Positions 42,074 through 50,933 of a DNA stretch of 64,000 nt are shown here, one piece after another (within the stretch, counting starts at the first letter, position 1; each line of letters starts with the position of its first letter). The notes beneath the pieces were generated by a model. It was not told where the DNA came from. It did not search any database and worked only from the letters and a program-made list of their open reading frames with translations. The stretch is from an uncultured Clostridia bacterium (GTDB lineage Bacteria; Bacillota; Clostridia; Christensenellales; UBA1242), in the NCBI GenBank assembly GCA_930971385.1, contig CAKNGB010000002.1, positions 1 to 64,000 on the forward strand, written 5' to 3'. A program made the position numbers and the translations under genes.

Positions 42074-44185
42074 ATGAAAAAGAAAAGTTTTAGGATTTTA
42101 TCAATTTTTCTTTGTTTAACCATGTTTTTCCTTGCAGGTTGCACGGGAGGCTTGGGTTTTGACGGTGGCGATGGAGATTACGCCAGCGGATTTCAACCAA
42201 GGCAGGTGGACGGCGTAAAGGCAATGATGAAGCCAGCAGACTATTCCATTGCTGAGGCTGTTGGAGAAAACTCAGAATATTTTTATAACCTTTTTGCTGG
42301 AAATGCGACAACATTTTTGTTTAATTCATATTACGATTTAATGGAAACATATGTCGGAACAAACCCTGACGGAGAGGCTACTCAAGAACAAATATTTAAT
42401 AACACAAATTTGTTATCAAATAATATTCAAGTAGATGGCAGTGTTGTGGAGGATGCAAATAAGCAGTATTACTACTATGACTCCATTCGTTATTCCATTC
42501 AAAGCATAACCATAAATCAAGATGAAAATGGCGAGCCAACAAGCGCCGAGGTGGTTTTAAATTTAGATAATGGATGGAATTTTTCCATTCAAAATTTTGA
42601 ACAATTTATTATTTCAGCAATAGGTAATAGATCAATTAATTCCGATTTATATTCTATTTCAATAAATACAAATACTATAACAATAAATTTTACAGAAACT
42701 TATTTTGCTATTTATAACGATGTAATGGAAGCCTTTGGAACGCCTGGACAATATGATAGTTTCTATTATGGCAACCTTATTATGAAAGACGAAACATTGC
42801 CAAACTATTTCGACTCGGCATATTATCAACAAAATGTGGCGGAAAGTGCTGTGACGGCAGTTAACGCTTATCAAGAGGTTTTGGAGTATGCCACATATTT
42901 GTTTGTGCTTGGGTATGATTATGAAAATGCAGACGGTTCGGTAAACGCAGACGGCGCACCTTTCTTTGATTTTCAAATTACATACGAAACGCAAAGCGTA
43001 AACATTAACGGCGTTGATATGACAGTAAGCGTTCCACAAATCACAGTTGGTGGCTGGGGAAGTGGCTACATTTCCATTACTGAGGCGCTTGCAAGAGCAA
43101 AAAGGATGTATGAGCAGTTTGGAACATACATTGGTTTGACAACCGACGAGGAAACTGGGAACTTGGCACAAATTAAAAGATTTATTCTAGACTATTTTAT
43201 CGGTGCAAGTCAAAATGCCGATGGAACTTACAATTCCACTTCCATTATGACAGTGACAACTCGTCAGCAACTTTCCGAGGGTGGTGCATATAATGAGCTG
43301 AGCAGGGTTAATTACACTTTAGACAGAGAGTATGAAACAGTGGTGGAAAACATCTTAAATTATGCGTGCGACCAAGTTAGAATTGGTAATGCTGAGGACG
43401 GTTCGGCAGTGCAAATCGACACCGCTTATCCAATTTCGCAGATAGTGGACTTTGAGGGAGATTATTTTGCTGCAAGTTTCACAGACGAAAATGGTGAATC
43501 AGACGATTCAGACCCACTCAGACACATTGCTGAAGCGGAATATCAAAACCTTTCCTTTACAATTTTGGATGAGGATGTCGGTGCAAACTTTTCTGAATTG
43601 GTTTTGATTTTTCAATACTACGACACTGGAACCACCGATAGAGATTTGGAGTATTTAGACGAATTAACAATCAATGTTGGGTTTAATTACTATGATTCTT
43701 CAAGTGGCGTGCTTTATGATGTTGGCTCAATAAGAAAGACAATTAAAAATCAAATTGCGATGTCCGACACTGATTACAGCGCTGGCGTTGACCCAGACGA
43801 AAATTGGGCTATCTTCACAGTTAGTGATGCGATTGCGGAAAGCGATAAGGTGAAAAAAGTGGAGCCGTTTGAAATGAAAATGAAATTTGATAATAACATC
43901 GACGGCGGAGTTTTAAACGCCACCGAAAAGGGTGAAGAAATTGACGGCTCTGGCTATGCTAAGGCGATAACAATCACAGGCTCGTCAAAGGCGAGAGAAT
44001 ATTATCAAATGAATGATTCTTCAACTTATGGAAGATATGCCACATTCAATCCTGATATGTTCTACGGCAAAACGGACTATATTGAAGTTTATTTTGATGT
44101 GGAAAAAGAGGAAGGAAGAGAAAATGTTAACTACAACTTTAAAGTTGGGTTGTTCGGTCTTTTCTCAGATGAATATATGAATTAA
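42074..44185 (+). CDS. large lipoprotein, family not recognised
   Basis: The 703-residue protein has a signal peptide with a strong lipobox, FFLAGC (cysteine near residue 22). A small Gly/Asp-rich spacer follows. The rest is a long extracellular part with alternating Tyr/Asn-rich and acidic stretches. It appears mixed alpha/beta in its first 450 residues, and a beta-rich end starts at about 470 (LSFTILDEDVGANFSELV). No catalytic motif is visible. An in-frame ATG at 42038 would lie inside the upstream terminator and promoter. Likely a surface-binding lipoprotein. Transcribed alone. Confidence 0.65.
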   Translation: MKKKSFRILSIFLCLTMFFLAGCTGGLGFDGGDGDYASGFQPRQVDGVKAMMKPADYSIAEAVGENSEYFYNLFAGNATTFLFNSYYDLMETYVGTNPDGEATQEQIFNNTNLLSNNIQVDGSVVEDANKQYYYYDSIRYSIQSITINQDENGEPTSAEVVLNLDNGWNFSIQNFEQFIISAIGNRSINSDLYSISINTNTITINFTETYFAIYNDVMEAFGTPGQYDSFYYGNLIMKDETLPNYFDSAYYQQNVAESAVTAVNAYQEVLEYATYLFVLGYDYENADGSVNADGAPFFDFQITYETQSVNINGVDMTVSVPQITVGGWGSGYISITEALARAKRMYEQFGTYIGLTTDEETGNLAQIKRFILDYFIGASQNADGTYNSTSIMTVTTRQQLSEGGAYNELSRVNYTLDREYETVVENILNYACDQVRIGNAEDGSAVQIDTAYPISQIVDFEGDYFAASFTDENGESDDSDPLRHIAEAEYQNLSFTILDEDVGANFSELVLIFQYYDTGTTDRDLEYLDELTINVGFNYYDSSSGVLYDVGSIRKTIKNQIAMSDTDYSAGVDPDENWAIFTVSDAIAESDKVKKVEPFEMKMKFDNNIDGGVLNATEKGEEIDGSGYAKAITITGSSKAREYYQMNDSSTYGRYATFNPDMFYGKTDYIEVYFDVEKEEGRENVNYNFKVGLFGLFSDEYMN

Positions 44186-44215
44186 AAAAGGTTTGTAGCT
44201 TTTAAAACTTAAATA

Positions 44216-44252
44216 AAAAGATAGTGGAAACAATTTTAACCACTATTTTTTA
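44216..44252 (+). terminator. terminator after the large lipoprotein gene
   Basis: AAAGATAGTGG and CCACTATTTTTT pair around a 12-base AT-rich loop. Confidence 0.75.
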
Positions 44253-44475
44253 TATTGGCTTGAAAATAAATCAACTATTTTTTTAAAATTTCTAATTTAT
44301 CATAAAATTTATAGTTTTTTCATGAAAAATGCTTATTTTTGGACTTATTTTTGAATTGATGTGTGATTTTTGATATTAAAATTAGCAAAAACATTTATTT
44401 CGCATTTTTTTAATGTTTTGATATTTAAGCAACCTTTTTTGTTTTTACTTTTATTTTAAGATATTATAAATATTG
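44253..44475. other. AT-rich intergenic stretch
   Basis: About 220 bases of very AT-rich sequence between the terminator and the sufC promoter. I see no open frame with a ribosome binding site, no RNA gene and no clear repeat. Confidence 0.5.
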
Positions 44476-44504
44476 TTGACAGAAAATTTGTTTTGCGTTA
44501 TAAT
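44476..44504 (+). promoter_or_regulatory. promoter of the SufC-SufB pair, predicted leaderless
   Basis: Perfect TTGACA (44476-44481), a 17-base spacer and perfect TATAAT (44499-44504). Six bases precede the sufC ATG at 44511. Confidence 0.75.
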
Positions 44505-44510
44505 CTTCAT

Positions 44511-45221
44511 ATGTTAAGAATTGAAAATTTAAGTTATAATATCGCGGATGAGAACAGCGAAAAAGAAATATTGAATAATGTCACATTTAAGTTCGACAAA
44601 AACAAAATCTATGTGATAACTGGACCAAACGGAAGTGGCAAATCTACCCTTGTGAAAAACATCATGGGTATTCTTTCGCCCACTGGTGGCAAGATTTTTT
44701 TAGATGAAGAGGATATAACCAATTTGCCTATTAATGAGCGCGCTAATCGTGGAATTGCCTATGCTTTTCAAACGCCTGTCACATTTAAAGGACTTAAAGT
44801 GAAAGAACTTCTCGACATCGCTTCAGGCAAGACGAACGACTTTAACACGCTTTGCGACTATCTATCTAAAGTTGGGCTTTGTGCAAAAGATTATATTAAT
44901 CGTCCACTTGACGATAAACTTTCTGGCGGAGAATTGAAGCGTATTGAACTTGCACTTGTGCTTGCTCGCAAAGCAAAAATCAATATTTTTGACGAACCAG
45001 AGGCGGGAATCGACCTTTGGAGTTTCGACAATTTAACCAAAATATTCAAAAGTTTGAAAAGCACAAATATCATTGTCAGCCACCAAACAAAAATTTTGGA
45101 AATTGCCGACTGTGTTCTGCTTTTAAAAGGTGGGCAAATTCAAAAAGTCGGAAAATATGAGGAAATTAAACCTTATATTCAATCTTCCACTTGCGGAAAA
45201 CTGAGAGGTCAAGATGAATAA
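44511..45221 (+). CDS. sufC: SufC-type Fe-S assembly ATPase
   Basis: The 236-residue ABC-type ATPase has Walker A GPNGSGKST, a Q-loop in YAFQTPVTFKGLKV, the signature LSGGELKRIELALVLARKA, and Walker B INIFDEPEAGIDLWSFDNL. The DEPEAGIDLWSF context is characteristic of SufC. It powers assembly of Fe-S clusters on the SufB-type scaffold encoded by the next gene, which it overlaps by 8 bases. I start at ATG 44511. The in-frame ATG at 44493 lies in the promoter. Confidence 0.9.
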   Translation: MLRIENLSYNIADENSEKEILNNVTFKFDKNKIYVITGPNGSGKSTLVKNIMGILSPTGGKIFLDEEDITNLPINERANRGIAYAFQTPVTFKGLKVKELLDIASGKTNDFNTLCDYLSKVGLCAKDYINRPLDDKLSGGELKRIELALVLARKAKINIFDEPEAGIDLWSFDNLTKIFKSLKSTNIIVSHQTKILEIADCVLLLKGGQIQKVGKYEEIKPYIQSSTCGKLRGQDE

Positions 45222-46134
45222 GATTGATAAATCGCTTTTGGAGCAAGTTTCTGACCTTCACAAAATTTCGCTTGGTGCGTTCAATATCAGAAAAAACGGC
45301 GAGGTTTTAGACAGAAAAAGCACAAAAGAAATTGAAATTGTTAAAAAGAAAGACAAAAGCGGAATTGACATTTTCATTAAAAAGGATGTGAAAAATAAGG
45401 CTGTTCACATTCCAGTTATCATCACTGTTGGTGGGCTCAACGACCTTGTTTATAACGATTTCTATGTCGGCGAAAACGCTGATGTGACGATTGTTGCAGG
45501 GTGCGGAATTCATAACGACACAAACGAAACCAGCACGCATAACGGCATCCACTCTTTCCACCTTGCCAAAAATTCAAGGGTTAGATACATCGAAAGGCAT
45601 ATTGGAGAAGGCAAGGGCGAGGGCGGAAAAATTTTAAATCCTATCACAAAAATATATCAAAAAGAAAATTCATATATGAAAATTGAAACTTTGCAACTTG
45701 GTGGAGTGACTTCGTCTGTTAGAAAAACTTTTGCAAGTTTAGGCGATGGTGCTGTGCTAAACATTCAAGAAAACATTTTGACCGAGTTCGACCAAACCGC
45801 AAAAACACTTTTTAAGGTGCATTTAAAAGGCAAAAATTCAAGAGTGGAAGTGGTTTCGCACAGTGTGGCGAAGAATAATTCCTATCAAGTATTTAAGTCG
45901 GATGTTATTGGCGAAAACGAGTGTTTTGGTCATGTTGAATGTGACGGAATTTTGCTTGATAACGCTCGCATTGTTTCCACACCTATGATTGATGCAAAAG
46001 ACAGCAATTCTTCTCTTGTTCATGAGGCGGCTATTGGCAAAATTGCTGGCGACGAACTTATCAAACTTATGACACTTGGGCTTTCACAAGAAGAAGCAGA
46101 GAAACTTATCATCAAAGGCTTCCTTATGGGTTAA
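45214..46134 (+). CDS. SufB/SufD-family Fe-S scaffold protein of a minimal Suf system
   Basis: The 306-residue protein has the SufBD beta-helix core, with repeated strands and the end segment LVHEAAIGKIAGDELIKLM, then GLSQEEAEKLIIKGFL. It lacks the long N-terminal domain of full-length SufB (about 470 residues). It resembles the short scaffold of the two-gene SUF-like minimal (SMS, SmsCB) systems of anaerobes. A cysteine in VAGCGIHND and a histidine- and glutamate-rich centre could ligate iron. No sufS, sufU or sufD gene follows, so the desulfurase must come from elsewhere or sulfide is used directly. Confidence 0.82.
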   Translation: MNKIDKSLLEQVSDLHKISLGAFNIRKNGEVLDRKSTKEIEIVKKKDKSGIDIFIKKDVKNKAVHIPVIITVGGLNDLVYNDFYVGENADVTIVAGCGIHNDTNETSTHNGIHSFHLAKNSRVRYIERHIGEGKGEGGKILNPITKIYQKENSYMKIETLQLGGVTSSVRKTFASLGDGAVLNIQENILTEFDQTAKTLFKVHLKGKNSRVEVVSHSVAKNNSYQVFKSDVIGENECFGHVECDGILLDNARIVSTPMIDAKDSNSSLVHEAAIGKIAGDELIKLMTLGLSQEEAEKLIIKGFLMG

Positions 46135-46320
46135 TTTGATAAATGGTATTTTGCAGTAAAATAATTTTAATTAAATATTTCTAAAAATATATCAAAAAAT
46201 CAAGAAAATGATATGTTTTTTTAAATTTTTTATGAAAAAAAGCGAATTTTTTGATATTTTTATTAATTTTCTTTATTTTTAAGTTCAAATTTATGTTAAA
46301 ATGTTTAAGTCGAGGAATAT

Positions 46321-46731
46321 ATGGCAAGTAAAAATAAAATTAGAAATAAAGTTGAAAATCAAGTGGAAAAACAAAAAAGGAAACATCCAGTTGCTTTTCT
46401 TCTTGTTGTTTTGTTTTTAGTTATCGGCGCGCTGGTTGGCTATTTTGGCGTGCAAGCATTAACTAAGAACGATAAATTTGAACTTATCGGCGAAAGCACA
46501 ATAACACTAAATCTTGGCGAAACTTATGAGGATGAAGGTGCAGTTGCCATTTCTTTTAATCGCGATATTTCCGATAAAATTGTCACGGAAACTAATCTTC
46601 CAGAAACTATGACGGCGGGAAGATATTACATAAGATACACTGTTGATGATTTGAGGTTCAATGGCGTTGTTCGCTATCGCACAATAATAATTTTGGATGA
46701 AGTTGGAGGCAGTGATGGCGAAGAAATCTAG
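46321..46731 (+). CDS. membrane-anchored DUF5011-type Ig-like domain protein
   Basis: The 136-residue protein has a basic N-terminus, one transmembrane helix (about 23-45) and one external Ig-like beta domain. The latter starts at FELIGESTITLNLGETYEDEGAVA; the G-E-x-Y-x-D-x-G-A pattern is typical of DUF5011. Such domains are surface-binding or spacer modules. Here it stands alone and is anchored by its N-terminus. GTCGAGGAA precedes the ATG. It overlaps the next gene by 17 bases, so the two probably work together. Confidence 0.7.
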   Translation: MASKNKIRNKVENQVEKQKRKHPVAFLLVVLFLVIGALVGYFGVQALTKNDKFELIGESTITLNLGETYEDEGAVAISFNRDISDKIVTETNLPETMTAGRYYIRYTVDDLRFNGVVRYRTIIILDEVGGSDGEEI

Positions 46732-47818
46732 TTCAACAACCGTCAAAGTTGTGACGACAATTTTGTGCATACTTTTTCTTGCGCTTGGGCTTTTGGCGGG
46801 CGCAGGAGTTTATCTTTACACTAATCAATTTGAATCTGACACATTCGTGAGTGGCGAAATTGAATTTCACTTTTTGGAACTTGGAAATAAGTATACTGGC
46901 GACTGCATTTATGTTAGGTGCGGTGACGTTGACATTTTGATTGATGCTGGCTCGCGTAAAAACAGTGCTCCAACAATCACAAGTTATATCGACCAATACG
47001 TTGATGATAACACTTTGGAATATGTGATTGTCACGCACGCTCACCAAGACCATATTGCTGCTTTTTGCGACACTGCAAACACACAAGGAATTTTCTCATA
47101 CTATAATGTGGAAACTATTATCGACTTCCCTCGCACTGAATCTACTTCTGAAATTTATAGTGAATATGTTGAATTGAGAGATAAAGAAATTGCAGAAGGT
47201 GCAACACACTACACCGCTCTTCAATGCTATAATGAAGAGGACGGCGCAAAACGCGTTTATCAAATTTCTGAAAATGTGGAAATGGAAATTTTGTATAACT
47301 ATTATTACGAAAATGATGCGTCAACCGAAAATGATTATTCAGTTTGCGTGATGTTTAATCAGGGCGACAATCACTACCTCTTCACTGGCGACTTAGAGGA
47401 AGGAGGTGAAGAGCGTTTGGTTGATTACTATAATGAAATTGGCGACCCTCTTCCACACTGCATTTTGTATAAGGCAGGTCACCACGGTTCTTACACATCT
47501 TCATCAAGTTACCTTATGGACACAATAACACCTGAATATGTTGTTGTTTGTTGTTGTGCTGGAACTGATGAATATGGCGCTTCAGAGGAAAATAAAATGC
47601 CTGCTCAAGAGTTTGTCAATAATGTTGCAAAGTGGACGGATAAAATTTATGTGACCACGCTTTGTGTTGATTACAGTGCAGGAGTTTATCAGTCTATGAA
47701 TGGTAATGTTGTTTTCAAAGTGGAAAATGGCGAGCCGAAAGTGGAATGTTCCAATAATAACACCATTTTGAAAGACACCGATTGGTTTAAAGCAAACAGA
47801 ACTTGGCCGTCGACTTAA
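46715..47818 (+). CDS. exported ComEC-like metallo-beta-lactamase-fold protein
   Basis: The 367-residue protein has an N-terminal membrane helix (about 12-33) and an external metallo-beta-lactamase domain. The metal motif is VTHAHQDHI, with later ligands in HYLFTGDLEEGG and KAGHHGSYTSSS. This matches the C-terminal nuclease-like domain of ComEC and stand-alone relatives, which may cut DNA or phosphodiesters outside the cell. No competence membrane channel domain is fused. GGAGG precedes ATG 46715, within the Ig-like protein gene. The C-terminal end is rich in asparagine. Confidence 0.8.
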   Translation: MAKKSSSTTVKVVTTILCILFLALGLLAGAGVYLYTNQFESDTFVSGEIEFHFLELGNKYTGDCIYVRCGDVDILIDAGSRKNSAPTITSYIDQYVDDNTLEYVIVTHAHQDHIAAFCDTANTQGIFSYYNVETIIDFPRTESTSEIYSEYVELRDKEIAEGATHYTALQCYNEEDGAKRVYQISENVEMEILYNYYYENDASTENDYSVCVMFNQGDNHYLFTGDLEEGGEERLVDYYNEIGDPLPHCILYKAGHHGSYTSSSSYLMDTITPEYVVVCCCAGTDEYGASEENKMPAQEFVNNVAKWTDKIYVTTLCVDYSAGVYQSMNGNVVFKVENGEPKVECSNNNTILKDTDWFKANRTWPST

Positions 47819-47911
47819 AATTCGAGTTGAAACAAAAATGTTTAAAAAATATACCAAATTTTGATAAAAAAATGGAAAAAAGTTGAATTTTTACTAAATA
47901 AAGGAGAAATT

Positions 47912-48895
47912 ATGCCAAAAAATTATGATGAAAGCGTTTTTGAAATTTCAAAAGATGAACAAGATTATGTAAAAAGAGCCATTAAACTTTTTGAAGAAAA
48001 AGAAAATAGTTTTGAAACGAGATATAGGTCTTGGGATAGTTGCCATAACTTTTTTAACGAGTTATATAAGAAAAACCATGGCAAAAAATTTGAAGAATTA
48101 AGTGATGTGGAAAAAGAACTTGCATTATTAAATCTTTCCTACTATCTTGCAAGTTGGGGGATGTATCGTGGAAGCTCTTTCACTCTTCAATTTGATAATT
48201 CAATTTTTAAGGATGTTATTTCAACAGTTTTAAAGGATGACTTTAAAATTCTTTGGAATTTAAATTTGGAAACTATTAAAGAGTTTTATAATGAAACTGA
48301 TGACAACAAAAATGATGTTTTGATGCGCTTAATACAGGTTGGAAACGAACTTAACGAGATCTTGAAACCATATAGACAACACTATAGCACAAAATCTGAT
48401 GTTAGGGTTAAGCAAACCAACGAAGAAAAAGAAGTAAGTCAAACTCTTATCACAAAAATCTTGCTTGGCACAATTTGCTGTTGCCCTGCCTATGACCAGT
48501 TTTATTATTCTGCAGTTGACAGTGCTTTTAATAACTTTTTTAATTGCTATAAAGTTAAAAACCTATTAAAAAGAATTGTTAAAAATGAGGAATTTTTTAA
48601 AGAACTTAATGCCGATAAAAAATATCCACTTATGAAACAAATTGATATGGCGTATTTCACAATCGGTCTTGAAAAAGATTTCTATGAGAATTATTATAAG
48701 AAATACATAGTAAACAACATTGTGCCAAGGGATGAAAATAAACAACTTAGAAAATATCTAAATCAATTTTATTACAAATATGATGAAAAAAGCCCATGCG
48801 AACTTCATGTTGCTTTCACTCATGACGAGGCAAATAAGGCAAAAGCGGAAAGATATATAAAACAACATTTTGTTGAAAAAGAAAGAGAAAAATAA
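47912..48895 (+). CDS. conserved hypothetical protein, 327 residues
   Basis: AAAGGAG precedes ATG 47912; the frame is open further upstream without a better start. The product is soluble, helical and rich in Lys, Asn and Tyr. Recognisable stretches are YYLASWGMYRGSSFTLQ (about 87-103) and TICCCPAYDQFY (about 188-199). I recall the Y-L-A-S-W-G-M-x-R-G-S pattern from uncharacterised proteins of many bacteria, but know no function. A strong terminator follows. Confidence 0.65.
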   Translation: MPKNYDESVFEISKDEQDYVKRAIKLFEEKENSFETRYRSWDSCHNFFNELYKKNHGKKFEELSDVEKELALLNLSYYLASWGMYRGSSFTLQFDNSIFKDVISTVLKDDFKILWNLNLETIKEFYNETDDNKNDVLMRLIQVGNELNEILKPYRQHYSTKSDVRVKQTNEEKEVSQTLITKILLGTICCCPAYDQFYYSAVDSAFNNFFNCYKVKNLLKRIVKNEEFFKELNADKKYPLMKQIDMAYFTIGLEKDFYENYYKKYIVNNIVPRDENKQLRKYLNQFYYKYDEKSPCELHVAFTHDEANKAKAERYIKQHFVEKEREK

Positions 48896-48922
48896 AAATT
48901 GCAAATCTTTTGCAATTTTTTT
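48895..48922. terminator. terminator between convergent units
   Basis: AAATTGCAAA pairs with TTTTGCAATTT and is followed by T on the plus strand and by A-rich sequence on the other. It ends the 47912 gene and may end the tRNA-Trp transcript. Confidence 0.75.
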
Positions 48923-49063
48923 GCGGTCCGCCCGACAGGGTCGAACCTCGGTTCGATTGCTTCCACATGAATAAGGAGTTTTAAAATTAAACACAAAAAG
49001 TTGCGACGGCGTCACAAGCAGCGCTTTATTTCAACTTTTGCTTATTATCAAAAATCTTACCAC

Positions 49064-49185
49064 AAAGTTGCGACAAAATCGCCAACGAAGTGCGATTTTC
49101 GATTGGTCGCATAAAAGAAAAAACAAGCGAAAAGCGATACTTTTCAAACTTGTTTGAAAATGAGCAAAAGCGCAGTTTTTTCTTA
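49064..49185 (-). repeat. tRNA-3'-linked structured repeat, copy A
   Basis: It starts directly after the CCA of tRNA-Trp on the minus strand. Read in tRNA orientation it has AAGAAAAAACTGCGCTT, a palindrome TTTTCAAAC-AA-GTTTGAAAA (49141-49160), CGCTTGTTTTTTCTTTTATG, then a large hairpin (49069-49111). In that hairpin TGCGAC and AAAATCGC pair with GCGATTTT and GTCGCA around a 6-base bulge and a 9-base loop. The same series follows tRNA-Thr at 52315. It may be a cotranscribed RNA domain, a processing or termination signal, or a mobile palindromic element. Confidence 0.75.
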
Positions 49186-49259
49186 TGGCAGGGGTGGAAG
49201 GAATCGAACCCTCCTCTGGAGTTTTGGAGACTCTCATTCTACCGATGAACTACACCCCT
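49186..49259 (-). tRNA. tRNA-Trp (anticodon CCA)
   Basis: The cloverleaf has acceptor AGGGGTG/CACCCCT (7 bp), D arm GTTC-ATCGGTA-GAAT, anticodon loop CTCCAAA (anticodon CCA), a 4-base variable loop, T arm GAGGG-TTCGATT-CCTTC, discriminator G and an encoded CCA. The first anticodon-stem pair is an A-C mismatch. It decodes UGG. Confidence 0.95.
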
Positions 49260-49279
49260 AAAAAAATGAAATCTATTGT

Positions 49280-49308
49280 ATTTTACTATTTTTTTCCTCT
49301 TTTGTCAA
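49280..49308 (-). promoter_or_regulatory. promoter of tRNA-Trp
   Basis: On the minus strand, perfect TTGACA, a 17-base spacer and TAAAAT, 20 bases before the tRNA 5' end. Confidence 0.7.
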
Positions 49309-49465
49309 TCTTTTACACCATATTTTTCATTTTAATTAAAATTTTCTTGTTTTTCATTTATTTTTTGTTGGTGATTGAATGTATAAGATAAAGAAATTAT
49401 GTTTCCGCAAATTTAGTTGACAATTTTATGTTAAAAGTTTAAAATCTAATCTTAGAGGTGAATTC

Positions 49466-50083
49466 ATGCAACAAATTGTTAGTAGTCTTTATGAAAGCAA
49501 CACTTTTATTTTAGAAAAAAACAATGAAATCCTCATTATTGATGCGGGTGCAACTGCGGATGAAGTTAAGAAATATGTGGGAGATAAAAAGGTTGTTGGC
49601 GTTTTATTGACGCACGGACACTTTGACCACGCATATTATGTTTCTGACTATATCAAAGAATTCAAAACAAAGGCGTATGCAAGCGAGTTTGCTAAGGAAT
49701 ATCTTTCCGAACACAAAAAGAATTATTCAAACGATGCTGGTTTAAATATGGACTTAAAAGACTTTAAAGATTTTGTTTTTTTAAAGGGTTCGGGAGAAAT
49801 TCAAATAGGAGATTTTATAGTGGAATATGGGCAACTTGGCGGACACAGTAAAAGTGATATGTTCTTTAAAATTGACAACTTTCTTTTCGTTGGCGATGTG
49901 ATTATCGGGCGTGGAATTGGAAGGGTTGACCTCTATGGCGGAAGCAAAGCCGAAATGCTGAAAAGTTTAAAAATTCTGGCAAACGCTCAATATGAAACCA
50001 TGTGTTGCGGTCACGGCGAAAATCGCACAAAAGGGGCGCAAGATAAGGTTATTTCCACTTACATTAAATTTTTAAGTAGATAG
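49466..50083 (+). CDS. metallo-beta-lactamase-fold hydrolase (glyoxalase II-like)
   Basis: The 205-residue protein has the metal-binding motif LLTHGHFDHAYYV and later ligands in YGQLGGHSKSDMFF, FVGDVIIGRGIG and CGHGENRTKG. Size and the GRGIGRVDLYGG segment place it among small hydroxyacylglutathione-hydrolase-like enzymes. The substrate cannot be read. It has no signal peptide and is cytosolic. AGAGGTG precedes the start. It is probably monocistronic. Confidence 0.88.
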   Translation: MQQIVSSLYESNTFILEKNNEILIIDAGATADEVKKYVGDKKVVGVLLTHGHFDHAYYVSDYIKEFKTKAYASEFAKEYLSEHKKNYSNDAGLNMDLKDFKDFVFLKGSGEIQIGDFIVEYGQLGGHSKSDMFFKIDNFLFVGDVIIGRGIGRVDLYGGSKAEMLKSLKILANAQYETMCCGHGENRTKGAQDKVISTYIKFLSR

Positions 50084-50108
50084 ATTTTAAAAAAATAAGT
50101 AAATTTGT

Positions 50109-50137
50109 TTGTAAAAAAGTGTGATTTTATTTATAAT
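50109..50137 (+). promoter_or_regulatory. promoter of the short lipoprotein gene, predicted leaderless
   Basis: TTGTAA, a 17-base spacer and TATAAT (50132-50137). Six bases precede the ATG at 50144. It is nearly identical to the promoter at 54025. Confidence 0.65.
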
Positions 50138-50143
50138 ATAAAC

Positions 50144-50422
50144 ATGAAAAAATTACTAATGATTATTTTATCATTTGTTTTTCTTGGCGGAGCGGTGACA
50201 GGCTCTGCCCTTCTTCTTTCTGGCTGTAATTACGAGCAATCAGAAAATTCGCAAGGAGATATTTTAGACGATAATCAAAATAACGATGAAGAAGATAGTT
50301 CAAACGGCGATAATGAGGATAATCCTGAAAATAATGGCGATTCTGAAGCCCAATCAACTTCTCATAATTTTTCTGTTATTGCACAGTTGGTATGCAATAA
50401 AACTTTCAAAATGCTAACATAA
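50144..50422 (+). CDS. short lipoprotein, truncated-looking paralogue of the InlB-repeat lipoprotein
   Basis: The 92-residue protein has a signal peptide and lipobox LLLSGC almost identical to those of the 988-residue lipoprotein at 54060 (FLGGAVTGSALLLSGC in both). An Asn/Asp/Glu/Ser-rich spacer of about 45 residues and a short end without repeats follow. Both genes share promoter geometry as well. It looks like the 5' end of a duplicated lipoprotein gene that lost its distal domains, or a free-standing short lipoprotein. No downstream remnants of the repeats are seen. Confidence 0.6.
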   Translation: MKKLLMIILSFVFLGGAVTGSALLLSGCNYEQSENSQGDILDDNQNNDEEDSSNGDNEDNPENNGDSEAQSTSHNFSVIAQLVCNKTFKMLT

Positions 50423-50432
50423 AATCTATAAT

Positions 50433-50461
50433 TTGACAATTTAAATTATATATGTTATAAT
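50433..50461 (+). promoter_or_regulatory. promoter of the 50481 gene
   Basis: Perfect TTGACA, a 17-base spacer and perfect TATAAT, followed by GGAGGT and the ATG. Confidence 0.7.
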
Positions 50462-50480
50462 TAAACATATGGAGGTAGAT

Positions 50481-50906
50481 ATGAATACTTTGGCAGATTT
50501 TTTGTATAGAAATTATGATAAAATTAAGTATAAAAGAATAGTTTTAACGAATGAAGTTGCCATTGCGTTTAATAATCTAGCAGAGAGTCAAAAATATGGT
50601 ATTGATAAAAAATTGGTTGTTGGCACACAACTTGGCACAAATAATGAAACGCGAACGGTGATCAGAAAATATTATCTTCCAATGGTAACGCAAGACGGAA
50701 AACTCAATAACAATTTTCATGACTATGTGGAAATTACGCACAATCAACTTGGTTTTGAAAAACGCGAAATTGAGGTGTCGTCGTTCAAAATATTCGGTTT
50801 GGAATATCCAGTTAAGGAGCAAGGCGTTTCAAAAGGAAATGCTAACGATGAAATTATTATTGATTTAGATATGATAAAAGAAAATCAAATTGTAAGAGAA
50901 AGATAA
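50481..50906 (+). CDS. hypothetical protein, 141 residues
   Basis: GGAGGTAG directly precedes ATG 50481, so the in-frame ATG at 50469 is unlikely to be the start. The protein is soluble and mixed alpha/beta, with KRIVLTNEVAIAFNNL and LVVGTQLGTNNETRTVIRKY as clear segments. It shows no known motif. Its own promoter precedes it. I cannot assign a function. Confidence 0.6.
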   Translation: MNTLADFLYRNYDKIKYKRIVLTNEVAIAFNNLAESQKYGIDKKLVVGTQLGTNNETRTVIRKYYLPMVTQDGKLNNNFHDYVEITHNQLGFEKREIEVSSFKIFGLEYPVKEQGVSKGNANDEIIIDLDMIKENQIVRER

Positions 50907-50933
50907 AAGTAGCTTTTTTTAATCAAAAATTTA

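Noticed and set aside
48924-48965. tRNA-like T-arm and acceptor end on the minus strand (GGTTCGA and GGGCGGACC)
   Set aside because: The T stem does not pair, and no matching 5' half exists. The TCGAACC-TC-GGTTCGA palindrome explains the resemblance.
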